From NCBI GenBank assembly GCA_049603835.1, contig JBMYSZ010000018.1:8633-72632 (forward strand): 64,000 nucleotides of DNA. The letters are read 5' to 3'. Under the pieces are notes generated by a model, which had not been told where the DNA came from, searched no databases, and worked only from the letters and a program-made list of their open reading frames with translations. Of this stretch, positions 43,846 through 53,215 are shown in pieces. This stretch comes from Mangrovicoccus sp049603835. GTDB lineage: Bacteria > Pseudomonadota > Alphaproteobacteria > Rhodobacterales > Rhodobacteraceae. Made by a program: the position numbers and the translations under genes. Numbering within the stretch: position 1 is the first letter of the stretch; each line of letters starts with the position of its first letter.

Positions 43846-44853
43846 TCACAGACCTTTTTTGACTTTTTCGACCACTTCAGCGGGGACCCATGCGGTCCAC
43901 ACATCTTCATGAGTTGCTAAGAATTCATAAGCCGCGTCTTCGCCGGTTGCTTGGTTTTCGGTCATGTAAACCAGCATGGCATTCATCACCTCGCCTGGGA
44001 AAACGCGCTTTTCGAAATAGGACAGCGCTAAGCTACCGGTTTTCAGCAGGCTGTCCGTCACAACGGTTTGAACCTCGGATTCTGTCCAGCTGGAAGGCTG
44101 CGGATCTAGGCAGTCTTGCTCCGCTTTCACGATGCAACCATCCCAGTTCTCAGAGCCCGCCCATTCGGTTTCAAACGGCAGAAGCTGCAGCTCATATTTG
44201 CCGATGATCGAGGTCGGCGACCAGTAATAGCCAAACCATGGCTCGCCACGCTCTGCTGCTTTCGCAATCGCACCGTCAAGCCCAGCCGCGGAACCCGGAT
44301 CGACCAGGACCCAGCCTTTTTCTTCCATGTCAAAGGCACGGAACATATTGGCATTGGCTAGCTGACAGCCCCAGCCCGCCGGACAGCCCATGAAGGCGCC
44401 TTTGGAGTTGTCTTCTTGATCCGGGAAAAGCTCGGGATGTTCGAGGATCTTCTCAACCGTGTCTAGCTCGGGGTGTTCTTCTTTGAATTTCTTTGTGACC
44501 CACCAGCCTTCGCCGAGGCCAGTGATCGGGCCATCGACCAAAACATGCAGGCGGCCTTCTTCGGTGGCTTTGGACAGCGGTTCGCGCACGGCGTTGATCC
44601 AAAGCTCTGGGGCGATCTCGGGTTTGCCCTTTTCGTTCATCGAGGCAAAAATAGTGGTGGTGCCGCCGGGGATCAGTTCCACATCGCAGCCAAAGCCCTC
44701 TTCGAGGATGATCGCATCCACATTGGCCATCAGCTCGGCCGAGGCCCAGTTCATTTCCGCGATGGATACATCACCGCAATCAGCAGCGGCCGCCAAGCCC
44801 GCCGAAGCAAAAACGGCAACGGCGCTGGCTACAAATTTGTTTACTTGTGTCAT
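43846..44853 (-). CDS. proX: Glycine betaine-type ABC transporter substrate-binding protein
   Basis: Periplasmic binding protein of 335 aa with a signal peptide (FVASAVAVFASAGLAAAADC) and the OpuAC-type fold. The mature region has NWASAELMANVDAIILEEGFGCDVELIPGGTT and several Trp (WWVTKKF, WFGYYW) of the aromatic box that binds quaternary amines. Two Cys are in the N-terminal domain. First gene of proX-proW-proV. I trimmed the frame by 24 codons to ATG 44853. Confidence 0.9.
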   Translation of the reverse strand: MTQVNKFVASAVAVFASAGLAAAADCGDVSIAEMNWASAELMANVDAIILEEGFGCDVELIPGGTTTIFASMNEKGKPEIAPELWINAVREPLSKATEEGRLHVLVDGPITGLGEGWWVTKKFKEEHPELDTVEKILEHPELFPDQEDNSKGAFMGCPAGWGCQLANANMFRAFDMEEKGWVLVDPGSAAGLDGAIAKAAERGEPWFGYYWSPTSIIGKYELQLLPFETEWAGSENWDGCIVKAEQDCLDPQPSSWTESEVQTVVTDSLLKTGSLALSYFEKRVFPGEVMNAMLVYMTENQATGEDAAYEFLATHEDVWTAWVPAEVVEKVKKGL

Positions 44854-45385
44854 AGGGAAGTCCCCGCTTTTCTTCGTGTGTTCGCCGACAGGCGCTGACC
44901 TAGCGCGGTTGATGTCGGTCACCACCCCGAATTGGGCGATTTCTCCGCCAATGCTGCATTCAGCATGGGCATTTGCACCGATGAGCTATGTCATCCGACG
45001 GAGCATGCCGAAAACCCAACATATTGTGTCAGAGGTTGCAACCGTTGAATTTAAACAATTTGTAAAGGCTTTCCGAATTCAGTTTCCGGCGGCTTGCAGT
45101 GCAAAATTTTAGCTCACCAGCAAAAAAATTTAATTGAGCGAATCTACTTTTTTGAGTGGAGGTCCTGTTTTGGGGTGCTCGAAATATGACAATATTATAG
45201 CTTGATATTTGGCTGTCAGATTTGGCCATCGCAGAGCTAACAAAATCGGCGATGCGTGAGAGTTGGCGATTACGCACCGATCTTCGATCTTTGACGCCTA
45301 AAACCAATCAAATTCGGGCAATTGCGGTTCTAACATAGCTGACCTTGCGCGATTTGAGCATTTCAGGCGATATGTCAGAAGGAGA
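44854..45385. other. Gene-poor, AT-rich spacer upstream of proX
   Basis: About 530 bp with no ORF I can support. AT content rises in 45045-45200. It should hold the proX promoter; no clear operator was identified. A 92-codon frame on the minus strand (45029-45307) has no ribosome-binding site or family features. Confidence 0.4.
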
Positions 45386-45460
45386 TGGTGCCGCAGGGGA
45401 GGATTGAACTCCCGACCTCACCCTTACCAAGGGTGCGCTCTACCACTGAGCTACTGCGGC
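45386..45460 (-). tRNA. tRNA-Thr (GGT)
   Basis: On the minus strand a 75-nt cloverleaf: acceptor GCCGCAG/CTGCGGC, D-stem GCTC/GAGC, anticodon stem CACCC/GGGTG with loop TTGGTAA giving anticodon GGT, T-arm and an encoded CCA. Confidence 0.93.
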
Positions 45461-45567
45461 CCGCCGGGGCGTTGGCCCGTCCGGTGTGGCAGGGCTGATA
45501 CGCGGGATGCGCGGCTAGTGCAAGAGCAATCTGGACGGTTTTTTAATCCTGAGGTACTCGGGCGCTT

Positions 45568-45711
45568 ATGAACAAAAAATCGCCCCCAAAACCTGAGAAG
45601 CCCGGCGCGTCTGATCGTGAGGCCCGGTTGAAATCCGCATTAAAGGCGAATCTCGCCCGCAGGAAGTCCCAGGCAAAGGCGCGGCAGGGTAGCGATAAGG
45701 ATAAGGAATAG
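45568..45711 (+). CDS. Small basic protein upstream of murA
   Basis: A 47-aa ORF ending five bases before the murA start. It is rich in Lys, Arg, Ala and Pro (MNKKSPPKPEKPGASDREAR, then LKSALKANLARRKSQAKARQ) and appears helical and basic at the C-terminus. GAGG lies about 14 bp before the ATG. Spacing and codon use look genuine; I believe similar short proteins occur before murA in related genomes, but could not check. Function unknown. Confidence 0.6.
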   Translation: MNKKSPPKPEKPGASDREARLKSALKANLARRKSQAKARQGSDKDKE

Positions 45712-45716
45712 GGCAG

Positions 45717-46982
45717 ATGGATAAGATTGTGATTCAGGGAAATGGTCCGCTTCGGGGGCAAATCCCAATTGCTGGCGCAAAGAATGCCTGTTTGGGGCTG
45801 ATGCCAGCGACTTTGCTAACCGAAGAGCCGCTGACCCTGACAAATGTGCCGCGCCTGTCGGATATCAAAACCATGTCGGTTTTGCTCGAAAGTCTGGGCG
45901 TCGAAGTTTCGCCGATGAATGACGGGCGGGTGATTGTCACCTCATCGCATGATATCAGCAATCACCGCGCCGATTATGAGATTGTGCGTAAGATGCGGGC
46001 TTCTTTCCATGTGCTGGGTCCGCTTCTGGCGCGGGAAGGGCGGGCGGTTGTTTCGCTGCCTGGCGGTTGTGCGATTGGCGCGCGGCCGGTGAATTACCAT
46101 CTCGAAGGGCTCGAAGCTTTGGGTGCGACCCTTGAGTTGCGCGATGGCTATGTGCATGCCAAAGCGCCGCGTGGCCTAACCGGGGCGCGTTATCGGTTGC
46201 CTTTTGCCTCTGTTGGCGCGACGGAAAATATCCTGATGGCCGCGACTTTGGCCCATGGCACCACGGTTTTGGAAAATGCCGCGCGCGAGCCAGAAATCAC
46301 CGATTTGGTCAAATGCCTGCGGGCTATGGGGGCGCAAATCGAAGGCGACGGGTCAGAGACGCTCACCATTCAAGGGGTAGAGCGGCTGCATGGCACCACC
46401 CACCGGGTCGTGTCGGATCGCATCGAGCTGGGGACTTATATGCTTGCCCCTGCGATCACCCATGGCGAGGTGGAGCTGGTCGGGGGATCGCTAGAGCTGC
46501 TGGGGGCTTTCGTAGAAAAGCTTGATGAAATCGGCATTGAAGTGACCCAGACCAATGCCGGTCTCAAGGTGAAGCGCGTCAATGGTCGGATGAAGGCCAC
46601 AAATATTCGCACCGAGGTGTTTCCGGGCTTCCCCACGGATTTGCAGGCGCAGATGATGGCTTTGCTCTGCACGGCTGAGGGCGAAAGCGTCTTGGAAGAA
46701 ACGATCTTTGAAAACCGCTTCATGCATGCGCCTGAATTGATGCGCATGGGGGCGCAAATCGATGTGCATGGGAATACGGCGAAAGTCACCGGGGTGGAGC
46801 GTCTGAAAGGCGCCCAGGTCATGGCGACGGATCTGCGGGCCTCAGTTTCGCTGATTCTGGCGGCTTTGGCGGCCGAAGGCGAAACGGTGGTGAGCCGCGT
46901 CTATCACCTGGATCGCGGCTATGAGCGGGTCGAAGAGAAACTGCGCGCCTGTGGTGCTTTGATAGAGCGGGTCAGCGAATGA
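45717..46982 (+). CDS. murA: UDP-N-acetylglucosamine 1-carboxyvinyltransferase
   Basis: MurA catalyses the first committed step of peptidoglycan synthesis, adding enolpyruvate to UDP-GlcNAc. The 421-aa protein has the N-terminal KNACLGLMPATLL, the active-site loop LPGGCAIGARPVNYH with the catalytic Cys near residue 118 (the target of fosfomycin), and the C-terminal LDRGYERVEEKLRACG. Length is standard. Its stop overlaps the next gene's ATG. Confidence 0.97.
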   Translation: MDKIVIQGNGPLRGQIPIAGAKNACLGLMPATLLTEEPLTLTNVPRLSDIKTMSVLLESLGVEVSPMNDGRVIVTSSHDISNHRADYEIVRKMRASFHVLGPLLAREGRAVVSLPGGCAIGARPVNYHLEGLEALGATLELRDGYVHAKAPRGLTGARYRLPFASVGATENILMAATLAHGTTVLENAAREPEITDLVKCLRAMGAQIEGDGSETLTIQGVERLHGTTHRVVSDRIELGTYMLAPAITHGEVELVGGSLELLGAFVEKLDEIGIEVTQTNAGLKVKRVNGRMKATNIRTEVFPGFPTDLQAQMMALLCTAEGESVLEETIFENRFMHAPELMRMGAQIDVHGNTAKVTGVERLKGAQVMATDLRASVSLILAALAAEGETVVSRVYHLDRGYERVEEKLRACGALIERVSE

Positions 46983-47455
46983 GTGATGCAAGTTTTGAAG
47001 ATGGGGCGGAACAGCCCCTAAGCCTGACAGCGGCAGATGCCGAAGATCTGCGGGTGGTGTCCACCTTGCTGCAAGATGCGGTTTTTCCGGTTTCGGAAAT
47101 CTCTTGGTCCAAATCGCGGCGGCAATTCGCCATGCTGGTGAATCGCTTTCGCTGGGAAGATGTGAAAGCCGCCGATGCCACTGGCCGCGCTTATGAACGG
47201 GTACAAACTTTGGTGGTAGTTGATGACGTCACGTCTGTTGCGTCGCAAGGTATCAGCAAAGCTGACGCGGATATGGTGGCCGAGCTTCTAAGCCTGGAAT
47301 TCGAGGCCGCAGAGGACGGGGCAGGGGCTATCATATTGACTTTGGCCGGGGATGGCGCGCTGCGACTTGTCGTAGAGTCCATAAACATCACATTGCGGGA
47401 TGTGACAAAACCGTATACCGCCCCCTCTGGACAGAAGCCCGCCCATCCCGAGTAA
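46979..47455 (+). CDS. DUF2948 family protein
   Basis: The 158-aa protein belongs to the DUF2948 family by position between murA and hisD and by the segments LSLTAADAEDLRVVSTLLQDAVFPVSEISW and LVNRFRWEDV. No catalytic motif is visible. The function is unknown. Its start codon overlaps the murA stop (ATGA), suggesting translational coupling. Confidence 0.87.
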   Translation: MSDASFEDGAEQPLSLTAADAEDLRVVSTLLQDAVFPVSEISWSKSRRQFAMLVNRFRWEDVKAADATGRAYERVQTLVVVDDVTSVASQGISKADADMVAELLSLEFEAAEDGAGAIILTLAGDGALRLVVESINITLRDVTKPYTAPSGQKPAHPE

Positions 47456-47528
47456 GCCTTTGGTATACCGCTGCTTGGGTTGAGTGCGAGGCCATGGATC
47501 GCTAAGGGGTCGAGTGAGGTAAAATACT

Positions 47529-48839
47529 ATGGTTCAGTTCCTAGACTACCAAGCGCCCGGATTTGCCGAGGCCTTTGAAGCGCTGCTATCGGCCAAGCGC
47601 GAAGATAGCCCAGATGTGGATGACACTGTTGCCGATATCATTTCCGATGTGCGCTTTCGCGGGGATGCGGCGATTATCGAGCTGACGGAGCAGTTTGATC
47701 GCGTGTCTCTGACGCCGGAAACCCTGGCTTTCAGTGATGCGGAAATTGATGCAGCGATTGCTCAGGTGCCGCAGGTTGAACGCGAGGCGCTTGAACTGGC
47801 TGCGGAGCGTATCCGCGATTATCACCAAAGACAGATGCCGCAGGACTCGATTTGGCAGGATGAAAGCGGCGCGACTTTGGGCTGGCGTTGGACGCCTGTG
47901 GATGCGGCGGGGCTTTATGTGCCTGGCGGTTTGGCCTCTTACCCGTCTTCGGTTCTGATGAATGCAATCCCGGCACAAGTGGCCGGGGTAGAGCGCATGA
48001 TCATTTGCGCCCCGACCCCGGATGGTCAGGCCAATCCTTTGGTTCTGCTCGCGGCGCGTTTGGCGGGTGTGTCCCAGGTTTATCGCATTGGCGGGGCTCA
48101 GGCCGTGGCGGCGATGGCCTATGGCACGGATACTTTTGTGCCGGTCGATGTGATCACCGGGCCGGGCAATGCTTATGTGGCGGCGGCGAAACGGCGGGTT
48201 TTTGGCAAGGTCGGGATCGATATGATCGCCGGGCCGTCGGAAATCCTGGTGATCGCCGATGAGCATAACGACCCCCATTGGATCGCTTTGGATCTGCTGA
48301 GCCAAGCAGAGCATGACCAAAGCGCCCAATCGATCTTGATCACCACCGATGCGTCTTTTGGCCAAGCCGTGGCCGAAGCCGTCGAATCGCGCCTAAGCTT
48401 TTTGCAGCGCGCGGCCATTGCTGGGGCCAGCTGGCGTGATTATGGCGCGATTATCACCGTGCCGAATCTGGATATTGCCGCGCAGCTGTCGGACCGGATC
48501 GCGCCCGAACATCTAGAGCTTTGCGTATCCGACCCGCATGAAATGGCCGGTCGAGTGAAGCATGCGGGGGCGATTTTCCTCGGCGCTTGGACGCCTGAAG
48601 CCATCGGCGATTATGTGGGCGGGCCAAATCATGTGCTGCCCACGGCGCGGTCGGCGCGGTTCTCTTCTGGTCTGTCGGTGATGGATTTCCTCAAACGCAC
48701 CACGCTTGCGGAAATGACCCCTGCGGCTTTGCGCCAGATTGGCCCAGCGGCGGAAACATTGGCGAAATCAGAAAGCCTAGAAGCCCATGGCATGTCCGTG
48801 CGCACCCGGCTTGATCGACTGAACGAGGCCCCAGAGTGA
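47529..48839 (+). CDS. hisD: Histidinol dehydrogenase
   Basis: Zinc- and NAD-dependent enzyme that performs the last two oxidations of histidine synthesis. The 436-aa protein contains VPGGLASYPSSVLMNAIPA, the GPGNAYVAAAKR loop, the Zn ligands within LSQAEHDQSAQ and APEHLELCVSDP, and the C-terminal LEAHGMSVRTRL. Length is in the normal range. The other his genes are not in the window. Confidence 0.97.
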   Translation: MVQFLDYQAPGFAEAFEALLSAKREDSPDVDDTVADIISDVRFRGDAAIIELTEQFDRVSLTPETLAFSDAEIDAAIAQVPQVEREALELAAERIRDYHQRQMPQDSIWQDESGATLGWRWTPVDAAGLYVPGGLASYPSSVLMNAIPAQVAGVERMIICAPTPDGQANPLVLLAARLAGVSQVYRIGGAQAVAAMAYGTDTFVPVDVITGPGNAYVAAAKRRVFGKVGIDMIAGPSEILVIADEHNDPHWIALDLLSQAEHDQSAQSILITTDASFGQAVAEAVESRLSFLQRAAIAGASWRDYGAIITVPNLDIAAQLSDRIAPEHLELCVSDPHEMAGRVKHAGAIFLGAWTPEAIGDYVGGPNHVLPTARSARFSSGLSVMDFLKRTTLAEMTPAALRQIGPAAETLAKSESLEAHGMSVRTRLDRLNEAPE

Positions 48840-49306
48840 CAAACCGCCTGAGCCATATTGATATAGACCTAAGCGGCGCCTTGCCGCTTTCGGCTGAGCT
48901 TGAACAAGAGCAGAAAGTCGCGATTTTTGACCTGCTGGAAGAAAACTCTTTCGGTTTGCCTGGAGCGCCTGAGGGGCCTTATCGGTTGACCCTTGGGCGC
49001 TCGGAGGGGCGGCTCTCTTTTGATTTGACCACCGAAGCCGGGGCGGCGGCGGCGGAGTTTAAGCTCTCGCTGGGCCAAGTGCGGCAGGTGGTGAAGGATT
49101 ATGATCAGATCTGCACCAGCTATTATGAGGCGGTCAAAACCGCCGCCGCGGGCGAGATCGAGACTTTGGACGAAGCCCGCCGCGCGATCCATGCGGAGGG
49201 CGCGCGCATGCTGCAAGAGCGTCTAGAGGGTAAGGCCGAGGTCGATGGCGAAACCGCCCGGCGGCTTTTCACTTTGGTTTGCTCCCTGATGGCAGAGCCT
49301 AAATGA
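48836..49306 (+). CDS. UPF0262 family protein
   Basis: The 156-aa protein is known only as UPF0262, usually found after hisD in alphaproteobacteria. It begins at GTG 48836, overlapping the hisD stop (GTGA), and has LPLSAELEQEQKVAIFDLLEENSFGL and LGQVRQVVKDYDQICTSYYEAVKTA. No known activity. Its stop overlaps the next gene's ATG. Confidence 0.88.
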   Translation: MTNRLSHIDIDLSGALPLSAELEQEQKVAIFDLLEENSFGLPGAPEGPYRLTLGRSEGRLSFDLTTEAGAAAAEFKLSLGQVRQVVKDYDQICTSYYEAVKTAAAGEIETLDEARRAIHAEGARMLQERLEGKAEVDGETARRLFTLVCSLMAEPK

Positions 49307-49890
49307 GCCTAACGCTTCGCAGCCTTGTCAGCGACGAGATGAGCCCCTGGCTCGGTCAGCTGGCAGGGCTGCGTGTGGCGGTGTTTCGTGCCTTTCCCTA
49401 TCTCTATGACGGGGATCTCGCTTATGAAGAGCAGTATTTGCGCGATTACGCAAAGGACCCAAACGCAGTGCTTGTGGGGGCCTTTGACGGCGATCGTCTA
49501 ATCGGTGCGGCCACGGGGATGCCGCTGGCGTCCCATTCCGATGCGGCGGATTTGATTTTGCCCCAAGACGGGCCGCAGATAGGCGACATCTATTACTGTG
49601 CTGAAAGCGTTCTGCTGCCCGAATATCGGGGCCGTGGGTTGGGGCATGCGTTTTTTGATCACCGCGAAGCGATTGCCCGCGAGGGTGGCTTTGCCGTGGC
49701 GGGTTTTGTGGGCGTTATGCGCCCCGCAGATCATCCGCTGCGCCCCGAGGGCTATCAGCCGCTAGATCCCTTTTGGCGCAAGCGCGGCTATGAGCGGGTC
49801 GAAGGTTCTACCGTGCAGATGTCGTGGAAAGATATCGGCGAGGCTGAAGAGACCCAGAAAACCCTGCAATTTTGGATGCGCCGCTTGTGA
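49303..49890 (+). CDS. GNAT family N-acetyltransferase
   Basis: Acetyltransferase of 195 aa with the acetyl-CoA site in LPEYRGRGLGHAFFDHREAIA (about residues 103-123). Substrate unknown. ATGA overlap with UPF0262 and GTGA overlap with the nitrilase gene indicate one cotranslated set. Confidence 0.88.
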   Translation: MSLTLRSLVSDEMSPWLGQLAGLRVAVFRAFPYLYDGDLAYEEQYLRDYAKDPNAVLVGAFDGDRLIGAATGMPLASHSDAADLILPQDGPQIGDIYYCAESVLLPEYRGRGLGHAFFDHREAIAREGGFAVAGFVGVMRPADHPLRPEGYQPLDPFWRKRGYERVEGSTVQMSWKDIGEAEETQKTLQFWMRRL

Positions 49891-50768
49891 TCCGCCTGGC
49901 TGCTGCCGCTTACCCGATTGAGCGACTGGGCAATTGGCACGCCCTAGAGACAAAGCTTGCCGCTTGGATGGCAGAGGCGAAAGCGGGTGGGGCTGATTTG
50001 GCGGTGCTCCCGGAATATGCAGGGGTTGAAGCCGCGCTGATTGATGGTCCCGATACTGCCGAAGTCTCCACTTGGTGCGTACGGGCCGCAGATGCGGCGT
50101 CGGACTATCTAGACTTGGTGCAAAATCTGGCCGCGCGGTTCGAGCTTAGCATTTTGTCCGGATCTTGCCCCGCGCGGGGCCCGGCTGGTCTGACCAACCG
50201 CGCTTATTTGATCCATGGGGGCCGGGCGCAGCCAATCGATAAAACCATCCTCACCCCCTGGGAGGCCAGGCATACACCGCTGCGCCCAGGTTTGGGGCCG
50301 AAAGTCTTTGACACAGATCTGGGCCAGCTCGGCGCGGTTATTTGCTATGATAGTGAATTTCCCACTTTAGTGCGTCCGCTTGCGGCGGATTTGCTGCTGA
50401 TCCCTTCTTGCACTGATAGCTGGGCCGGGCAGAGTCGGGTTGAAATCGCGGCCCGCGCCCGCGCCTTGGAGGGGCTTTGCATCACTGTGCAAGCGCCGCT
50501 TTTGGGGGCTGTGCAAGGCTGTGAATTGGTGGATGAAAATTACGGCCGCGCCGGGATTTACGCCCCGCCGGATCAAGGGTTTCCCGAATATGGCATTTTG
50601 GCCCAAGGCGGCCGTAATCAGCCAGGCTGGGTATTTGCCGAGTATCAGCCGCAAGATCTGGCAAATGCCCGCGAAACTGGCGCTGTCGCGGTTTGGCGCG
50701 ACTGGCCAGATGTCGCCCCAATCCCGCAAAAGGGCGGAAAACTTCACTTTCTGAAAGACCGCCCTTGA
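49887..50768 (+). CDS. Carbon-nitrogen hydrolase (nitrilase superfamily)
   Basis: The 293-aa protein has the Glu-Lys-Cys triad of the superfamily: Glu in AVLPEYAG (residue 43), Lys in IDKTILTPWE and Cys in GAVICYDSEFP. It hydrolyses amides or nitriles; the exact substrate is unknown. I place the start at GTG 49887, which overlaps the upstream stop as GTGA; an in-frame TTG at 49872 is the alternative. Confidence 0.87.
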   Translation: MIRLAAAAYPIERLGNWHALETKLAAWMAEAKAGGADLAVLPEYAGVEAALIDGPDTAEVSTWCVRAADAASDYLDLVQNLAARFELSILSGSCPARGPAGLTNRAYLIHGGRAQPIDKTILTPWEARHTPLRPGLGPKVFDTDLGQLGAVICYDSEFPTLVRPLAADLLLIPSCTDSWAGQSRVEIAARARALEGLCITVQAPLLGAVQGCELVDENYGRAGIYAPPDQGFPEYGILAQGGRNQPGWVFAEYQPQDLANARETGAVAVWRDWPDVAPIPQKGGKLHFLKDRP

Positions 50769-50840
50769 TTTACTGCGCCACAAAGCGCATCTAACCGCCA
50801 CTCGTGAAAACGAGATGGTGAAATTAACTATGGAGTGACC

Positions 50841-51059
50841 ATGGCCAAGGAAGAAATGCTCGAATTTCCTGGTGTCGTGAAGGAACTCCTGCCCAATGCG
50901 ACATTCCGGGTCGAGCTTGAGAACGGCCATGAGATTATCGCACATACGGCAGGAAAGATGCGCAAGAACCGGATTCGTGTTCTTGCCGGCGACAAAGTAC
51001 AGGTTGAAATGACCCCCTATGATCTGACTAAGGGTCGGATCAATTACCGCTTTAAGTAA
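50841..51059 (+). CDS. infA: Translation initiation factor IF-1
   Basis: IF-1 occupies the ribosomal A site during initiation. The 72-aa OB-fold protein reads AKEEMLEFPGVVKELLPNATF and HTAGKMRKNRIRVLAGDKVQVEMTPYDLTKGRI, the standard sequence. ATG 50841 is chosen over GTG 50835. First of infA-maf-rng-yacG. Confidence 0.97.
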   Translation: MAKEEMLEFPGVVKELLPNATFRVELENGHEIIAHTAGKMRKNRIRVLAGDKVQVEMTPYDLTKGRINYRFK

Positions 51060-51071
51060 GCTCAACTCTCT

Positions 51072-51650
51072 ATGCGGTTGATCTTAGGATCCGGTTCGCC
51101 CCGGAGGCTAGAGCTATTGGGACAATTGGGCATCACCCCTGACGAGGTGCGCCCCCCCGATATCAATGAAGACCCTGCCGATGGCGAGCTGCCGCGCCCC
51201 TATTGCCTGCGCATCTCTGCCGAGAAGGCGCGGGCCGTGGTGGCCGAGCCCGAGGATCTTGTGCTTTGCGCAGATACCACCGTGGCTTTGGGACGACGCA
51301 TCTTGGGTAAACCCGAGGATGCAGACCAAGCCCGGCGCTTTTTGCGGCTCATGTCTGGGCGGCGCCATAAGGTGATTACGGTTGTGACCGCCAAACGCGG
51401 TGATGTACTGCGCCAAACACCTGTTGTGAGCCAGATCAAGCTGAAAATCCTCTCTGATCAAGAGCTAGACCATTACATCGCCAGCGATGAATGGCGCGGT
51501 AAGGCTGGGGGATATGGGATCCAAGGTAAGGCCGCCGTCTTTGCGCCCTGGATCCAAGGCTCTTTCACCGGGATTGTTGGCCTGCCCCTGGCGGAGACAG
51601 CGCAGCTTTTGCAGGGCATGGGCTATCCGCTTTATGAGCGTGCCGCATGA
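51072..51650 (+). CDS. maf: Maf family nucleotide pyrophosphatase
   Basis: Maf proteins hydrolyse non-canonical or canonical nucleoside triphosphates to monophosphates. The 192-aa protein has GSGSPRRLELLGQLG at the start and the catalytic CADTTVALGRRILGKPED and SGRRHKVITVV segments. It starts 12 bp after infA, and its stop overlaps the rng start (ATGA). Confidence 0.93.
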   Translation: MRLILGSGSPRRLELLGQLGITPDEVRPPDINEDPADGELPRPYCLRISAEKARAVVAEPEDLVLCADTTVALGRRILGKPEDADQARRFLRLMSGRRHKVITVVTAKRGDVLRQTPVVSQIKLKILSDQELDHYIASDEWRGKAGGYGIQGKAAVFAPWIQGSFTGIVGLPLAETAQLLQGMGYPLYERAA

Positions 51651-52684
51651 AGGGGCGTCAGGTTGCATTAGGGGTCTATAAGGACCGTGCCGCCGCCGCG
51701 CTGATGGTTGATGGCAAACTCGAAGATTTCCTGATCGAAGCTGATGATGCAACGCCCGCTCCGGGCGCGATTTATCGCGGCATTGTCGATCGACAGATGA
51801 AGGGGCAGGGGGGCGTCTTTCTGCGCCTCGGCAATGGGCAGCGCGGTTTCCTGCGCCAGGCTAAGGGGCTCGCCCCTGGTCAGCCGCTTCTGGTGCAGGT
51901 GGTCAGCCATGCGGAGCCCGGAAAAGCGCCACCGCTTACCACGCGTATTCTCTTCAAAAGCCGCTATGCGATTGTGACACCGGACGCGCCTGGGGTGAAT
52001 ATCTCGCGCCAGATCCGCGAAGAGGAAGACCGCGACCGCATTGCCGAAATCGCGCATGGGATCGAGCTTGCCGAAGGTCATGGGGCAATTCTGCGCTCTG
52101 CAGCGCGTCTGGCCTCGGACGAAGAAATCGCGGATGACCTGGCGGCAATGGCTGATTTGGCCGAAGCGGTGATGAGCGATGCCCAGGGCAGTGAGCCCGA
52201 GCTGCTGGTCGATGCGCCGGATCCGGCGCATTTGGCCTGGCGCGAATGGGCCGATCCTGCTCCAGATCAGATCTTAGAAGAGGATGACGCTTTCGAGATC
52301 GCAGGCGTTCTTGATGCGCTAGAGGATCTGTATCGGGGCGAGGCTTTGGCCTCGGGCGGGTCTATGATCGTCGAGCCGACCCGCGCGCTCGTGGCGGTGG
52401 ATGTGAATACCGGCGGCGACAGCTCGCCTGCGGCGGGGCTAAAGGCCAATATCGACGCGGCGCGGGCTTTGCCTCGGGCATTGCGTCTACAGGGGCTCGG
52501 TGGGCAAATTGTGGTGGATTTCGCGCCAATGCCCAAGAAGGATCGCAAGACCCTAGAGCAAAGCCTGCGCGCGGCCTTTAAGGCAGATGCGGTGGAAACC
52601 AATCTGGTGGGCTGGACCTCTATGGGCTTGTTTGAGTTGCAGCGAAAACGCGAACGCCTACCGCTGCATGAGGCTCGGCCGTGA
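51647..52684 (+). CDS. rng: Ribonuclease E/G family protein
   Basis: The 345-aa protein is an RNase G-like single-domain ribonuclease. It has an S1-like RNA-binding N-terminus (GAIYRGIVDRQMKGQGGVFLRLGNGQRGFL) and the catalytic region with two metal-binding Asp in LVAVDVNTGGDSS and VVDFAPMPKKDR. It is shorter than RNase E and RNase G because the zinc-link and tail are missing. It starts as ATGA overlapping maf and ends overlapping yacG (GTGA). Confidence 0.88.
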   Translation: MKGRQVALGVYKDRAAAALMVDGKLEDFLIEADDATPAPGAIYRGIVDRQMKGQGGVFLRLGNGQRGFLRQAKGLAPGQPLLVQVVSHAEPGKAPPLTTRILFKSRYAIVTPDAPGVNISRQIREEEDRDRIAEIAHGIELAEGHGAILRSAARLASDEEIADDLAAMADLAEAVMSDAQGSEPELLVDAPDPAHLAWREWADPAPDQILEEDDAFEIAGVLDALEDLYRGEALASGGSMIVEPTRALVAVDVNTGGDSSPAAGLKANIDAARALPRALRLQGLGGQIVVDFAPMPKKDRKTLEQSLRAAFKADAVETNLVGWTSMGLFELQRKRERLPLHEARP

Positions 52685-52869
52685 GCTGCCCGATTTGTTC
52701 AAAGCCGGCCATGGCTAGTTATCGCCCCTTTTGCTCAAAACGTTGCGCGGATGTGGATCTGGGGCGGTGGCTGACTGAGGGCTATGCTTTGCCAGGGGAA
52801 GATGAGGCGGTGGAAGAAGAAAATTCACCAAATGACGAGAAGGCTACAAAAACTTCAAAAAGCCTCTAG
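52681..52869 (+). CDS. yacG: DNA gyrase inhibitor YacG
   Basis: The 62-aa zinc-binding protein has four cysteines in CPICSKP and FCSKRCADVDLGRWLTEGY, as in YacG, which inhibits gyrase by binding GyrB. GTG start overlapping the rng stop. An acidic C-terminal tail follows. Its stop is 57 bp before tRNA-Phe. Confidence 0.93.
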   Translation: MSCPICSKPAMASYRPFCSKRCADVDLGRWLTEGYALPGEDEAVEEENSPNDEKATKTSKSL

Positions 52870-52926
52870 ACACCCCCGGTCACCTCGCATAATACACCGC
52901 GACCTGACCGGCTCAGCCGACCCAAT

Positions 52927-53001
52927 GCCCGGGTAGCTCAGGGGTAGAGCAGTGGATTGAAAATCCTCGTGTCGGTGGTTCGATTCCGCCCCCGGGCACC
53001 A
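52927..53001 (+). tRNA. tRNA-Phe (GAA)
   Basis: A 75-nt cloverleaf with acceptor GCCCGGG/CCCGGGC, D-stem GCTC/GAGC, anticodon loop TTGAAAA giving anticodon GAA, T-loop TTCGATT and an encoded CCA. The anticodon stem has one T-T mismatch. Its 3' end borders the accessory region and is a plausible integration site. Confidence 0.93.
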
Positions 53002-53215
53002 CTTTTAACAATTTAAAACAATGCCTTGCGCTGTTTGTCGCTGTGTCGTTCCTCTGTGGTTTTCGGCTGGGGTAGCACTGGGGTATCATTTCAAAGCTAT
53101 TCTTCCAGATTTCGCTTGAGACGCAAATTACTGCTTCGACGTGAAAGCCGCGAACCGAACCCAACAAGTAGGACACACCGCATCGAGGTTCCGTGGATCG
53201 CGCAAAACGGATTTT

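Noticed and set aside
44459..45112. Plus-strand 217-aa ORF
   Set aside because: It lies opposite proX and has no ribosome-binding site or recognised motif.
45029..45307. Minus-strand 92-aa ORF in the proX upstream spacer
   Set aside because: No ribosome-binding site, no family features, and AT-rich DNA that gives chance frames.
52913..53176. Minus-strand ORF with VPGGGIEPPTRGF and STPELPGHW
   Set aside because: It is an antisense translation of tRNA-Phe, a well-known false gene type in databases.
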